Assembly (NCBI GenBank): GCA_037975125.1
Contig: CM075851.1
Coordinates: 121,969,964-122,033,963 of the forward strand
Direction of reading: 5' to 3'
Origin: Latrodectus hesperus
Lineage: Eukaryota; Arthropoda; Arachnida; Araneae; Theridiidae
Length of the DNA: 64,000 bases
In this document: in pieces, positions 62,505 through 64,000 of the stretch
Position numbering within the stretch: position 1 is the first letter of the stretch
Layout of the letters: each line of letters starts with the position of its first letter
Program-made: the position numbers and the translations under genes
Notes under the pieces: model-generated
The model's database searches: none
Told to the model about the DNA's origin: nothing
What the model saw: the letters and a program-made list of their open reading frames with translations, nothing else

Positions 62505-62577
62505 GCGAAACCATGAATGCGCCAAATGTTCCAGATAAGCCGGGAAGACCACCAACAATTTTTACCATCCTCCAATT
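62505..62577 (+). CDS. Candidate exon (internal or alternative first)
   Basis: The acceptor CATTCTCAACCACCAG is followed by GCGAAACC ATG and ends CCAATT|GTAAGT, a strong donor. Entering from a phase-1 exon it reads G-E-T-'MNAPNVPDKPGRPPTIFTIL' with no stop, exit phase 2. Starting instead at the ATG at 62517 it reads 'MRQMFQISREDHQQFLPSSN' and exits in phase 1, which would match the other first exons. I cannot choose between the readings. Base composition is clearly richer in GC than the flanks. Confidence 0.4.
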
Positions 62578-63111
62578 GTAAGTTCTCTTGACGGAAGTTT
62601 TCCGACTCCAGTCAGATTTTCATTTCTCTTCAGAACAACACCCATAGTCGTAGTTTTTTATTATTGAAAATGTAGGCATCATTTCCAAACCTGGAATTCG
62701 TTAAGTTGCGAAATATTTCGATAATTTTTTTTTTAAATAGGGATTTTACTTAAAGATGCTTTTTAGAAATAACTGATTGTGTTGCAGTATTAAGGGACAT
62801 GATTCGTTGAAGTTTATAATTTATTCGAAGATTTCTAAAATAAGAAACATTGATTCAATATTTCATCTAGTTAAGATTTCACCGTTACTCTAGTGCTATG
62901 TCATTTACTTTATGCAAAGATAAAGATTTTTATTGAATAGGATCAAAACTAGTATAATCATTATCTTCAATACTACAGGTTTAAACATAAACTCGACTGA
63001 AAAGATTTCTTTAAACTGGATTGCACTTGGCTGTTACTTTTTATCAAAAATACCTGAAGAAATCTAAAATTTTTCCAGTTTTTTAATTACCAACTTTCAC
63101 TTGTCTTAAAT

Positions 63112-63220
63112 ATGGATACCCTCAGTCCTGATCCACCAATTAGTAGGCGATCATCTTATCGAAGATCGGTTACACCGATTCGCGGGGGCTCTTACAAGCG
63201 ACAAACAAGTATTCGGCAAG
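63112..63220 (+). CDS. Candidate alternative first exon (isoform start 3)
   Basis: ATG at 63112 opens 36 codons, 'MDTLSPDPPISRRSSYRRSV' then 'TPIRGGSYKRQTSIRQ', and ends CAA G|GTAAGC in phase 1. The peptide is basic and Ser-rich with RRSS and KRQTS motifs that look like basophilic kinase (PKA-type) sites. GC-rich third positions stand out from the AT-rich flanks. There is no acceptor immediately upstream (CACTTGTCTTAAAT precedes the ATG), so it is more likely a first exon than an internal one. Family not recognised. Confidence 0.55.
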
Positions 63221-64000
63221 GTAAGCTGTCTTCAAAATTTATGCACTATTTATGACTGTTTTTTAGAAGCAAACGATTTTAATATTTATTAGCAAACGAT
63301 ATTGATATTTATTTCATTTTTTACTTTATATATTAAAAATAATTACAATGGGGGATAGTAAACTTTTTCAAAGTACATTATGTTCATGTTGTGGTTATAT
63401 AGAAAAAAGAAAAATATTCTAAATGACGTTAAATATGTGCTTCTTAAGTCACTTTGTTATAAAATTTTTAATAATTCCCTTTATTTACTATTAAAAGAAC
63501 TTTTAAAAATTATATTTATAATTACTTATGATTAGTGGTTATTTCCAATGTTACGTTTGAATCTCATGTTCAGCTTTTTTCATAATGCTTGCTTATTTCA
63601 TACTAATATGTACTTTGCTAAATTGATAAGCTCTTAGATGTTTGTTGAAATGACAAGTAATTTTCTGTTTGCAGTTGACTTCCCATGAGCTCATAAGTTT
63701 AAAGTCTTCTGTTCTTGATATTCTTCGCGTAACTTCCATCAAATATCTACACAACTATTTGTTAACCATAATGTTAAAAGTAAATAGAAAGGCGTTAATT
63801 TTTATCCTGAAAGATTTGAAAACAATACTTTCTTTATTAATTTGATTATTTCCTGCTTATTATGACGATTATATCAAATTATTTTATATAATTTATATTT
63901 TTAGTTAGTATTTTATTATAAAAAATTTAAATCTGAATAACTCGAAATCAAAATCTAAACATCGTATATTTTCTATTAAAAAGTAGTGGCAAAAGTTATA
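63221..64000 (+). other. Start of the next intron, to the window edge
   Basis: AT-rich sequence after the GTAAGC donor at 63221. No further exon seen before the window ends. Confidence 0.5.

Overview
The window is strongly AT-rich animal nuclear DNA. It has short exons with GT/AG borders separated by long introns, and many decayed transposable elements. The element types (three Tc1-like elements, an internally deleted mariner-type element with a DUF4817-like N-terminus, several tRNA-derived SINE families, a Ty3/Gypsy LTR element, and non-LTR tails with an RNase H domain) fit an arthropod, and a chelicerate such as a spider is my best guess. That guess is inference. Nothing looks bacterial, and I see no CRISPR array, operon or rRNA.

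Region 1 (1-15.9 kb) holds the one gene I recognise with confidence, a beta-hexosaminidase (GH20) on the minus strand. Six exons (15857 down to 4626) join in phase and encode about 270 residues, from the signal peptide to the 'AEFDTPG' motif. The rest of the gene, with the catalytic Asp-Glu pair, lies beyond the left edge. A decayed Ty3/Gypsy element (1-3919, plus strand) lies downstream of the last visible exon, so it is either in the next intron or beyond a truncated gene.

Region 2 (16-55 kb) has no complete host gene. It holds SINE copies of several families, three Tc1-like relics (one carrying a nested SINE), a TIR element of about 258 bp, a hAT-like MITE, an internally deleted mariner-type element, two 5'-truncated non-LTR tails, microsatellites and several near-perfect foldback hairpins. 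Possible minus-strand exons of an unrecognised gene lie at 44.5-45.6 kb.

Region 3 (55.5-64 kb, plus strand) appears to be the 5' part of a gene that continues to the right. Candidate starts lie at 55795 (spliced to 56614-56765), 61450, 62505-62577 and 63112. Three of these end in phase 1 with the same 'G|GTAAG' junction, as expected for alternative first exons that share a downstream exon. I cannot name the gene. A diverged copy of its promoter and first exon lies 30 kb upstream, near 25.75-25.89 kb.

The most informative features are the alternative-first-exon layout with its displaced copy, a local duplication in which one copy carries a Tc1 insertion and the other does not, the SINE nested in a Tc1 relic, and the recurrent foldbacks that look like template-switch mutations.
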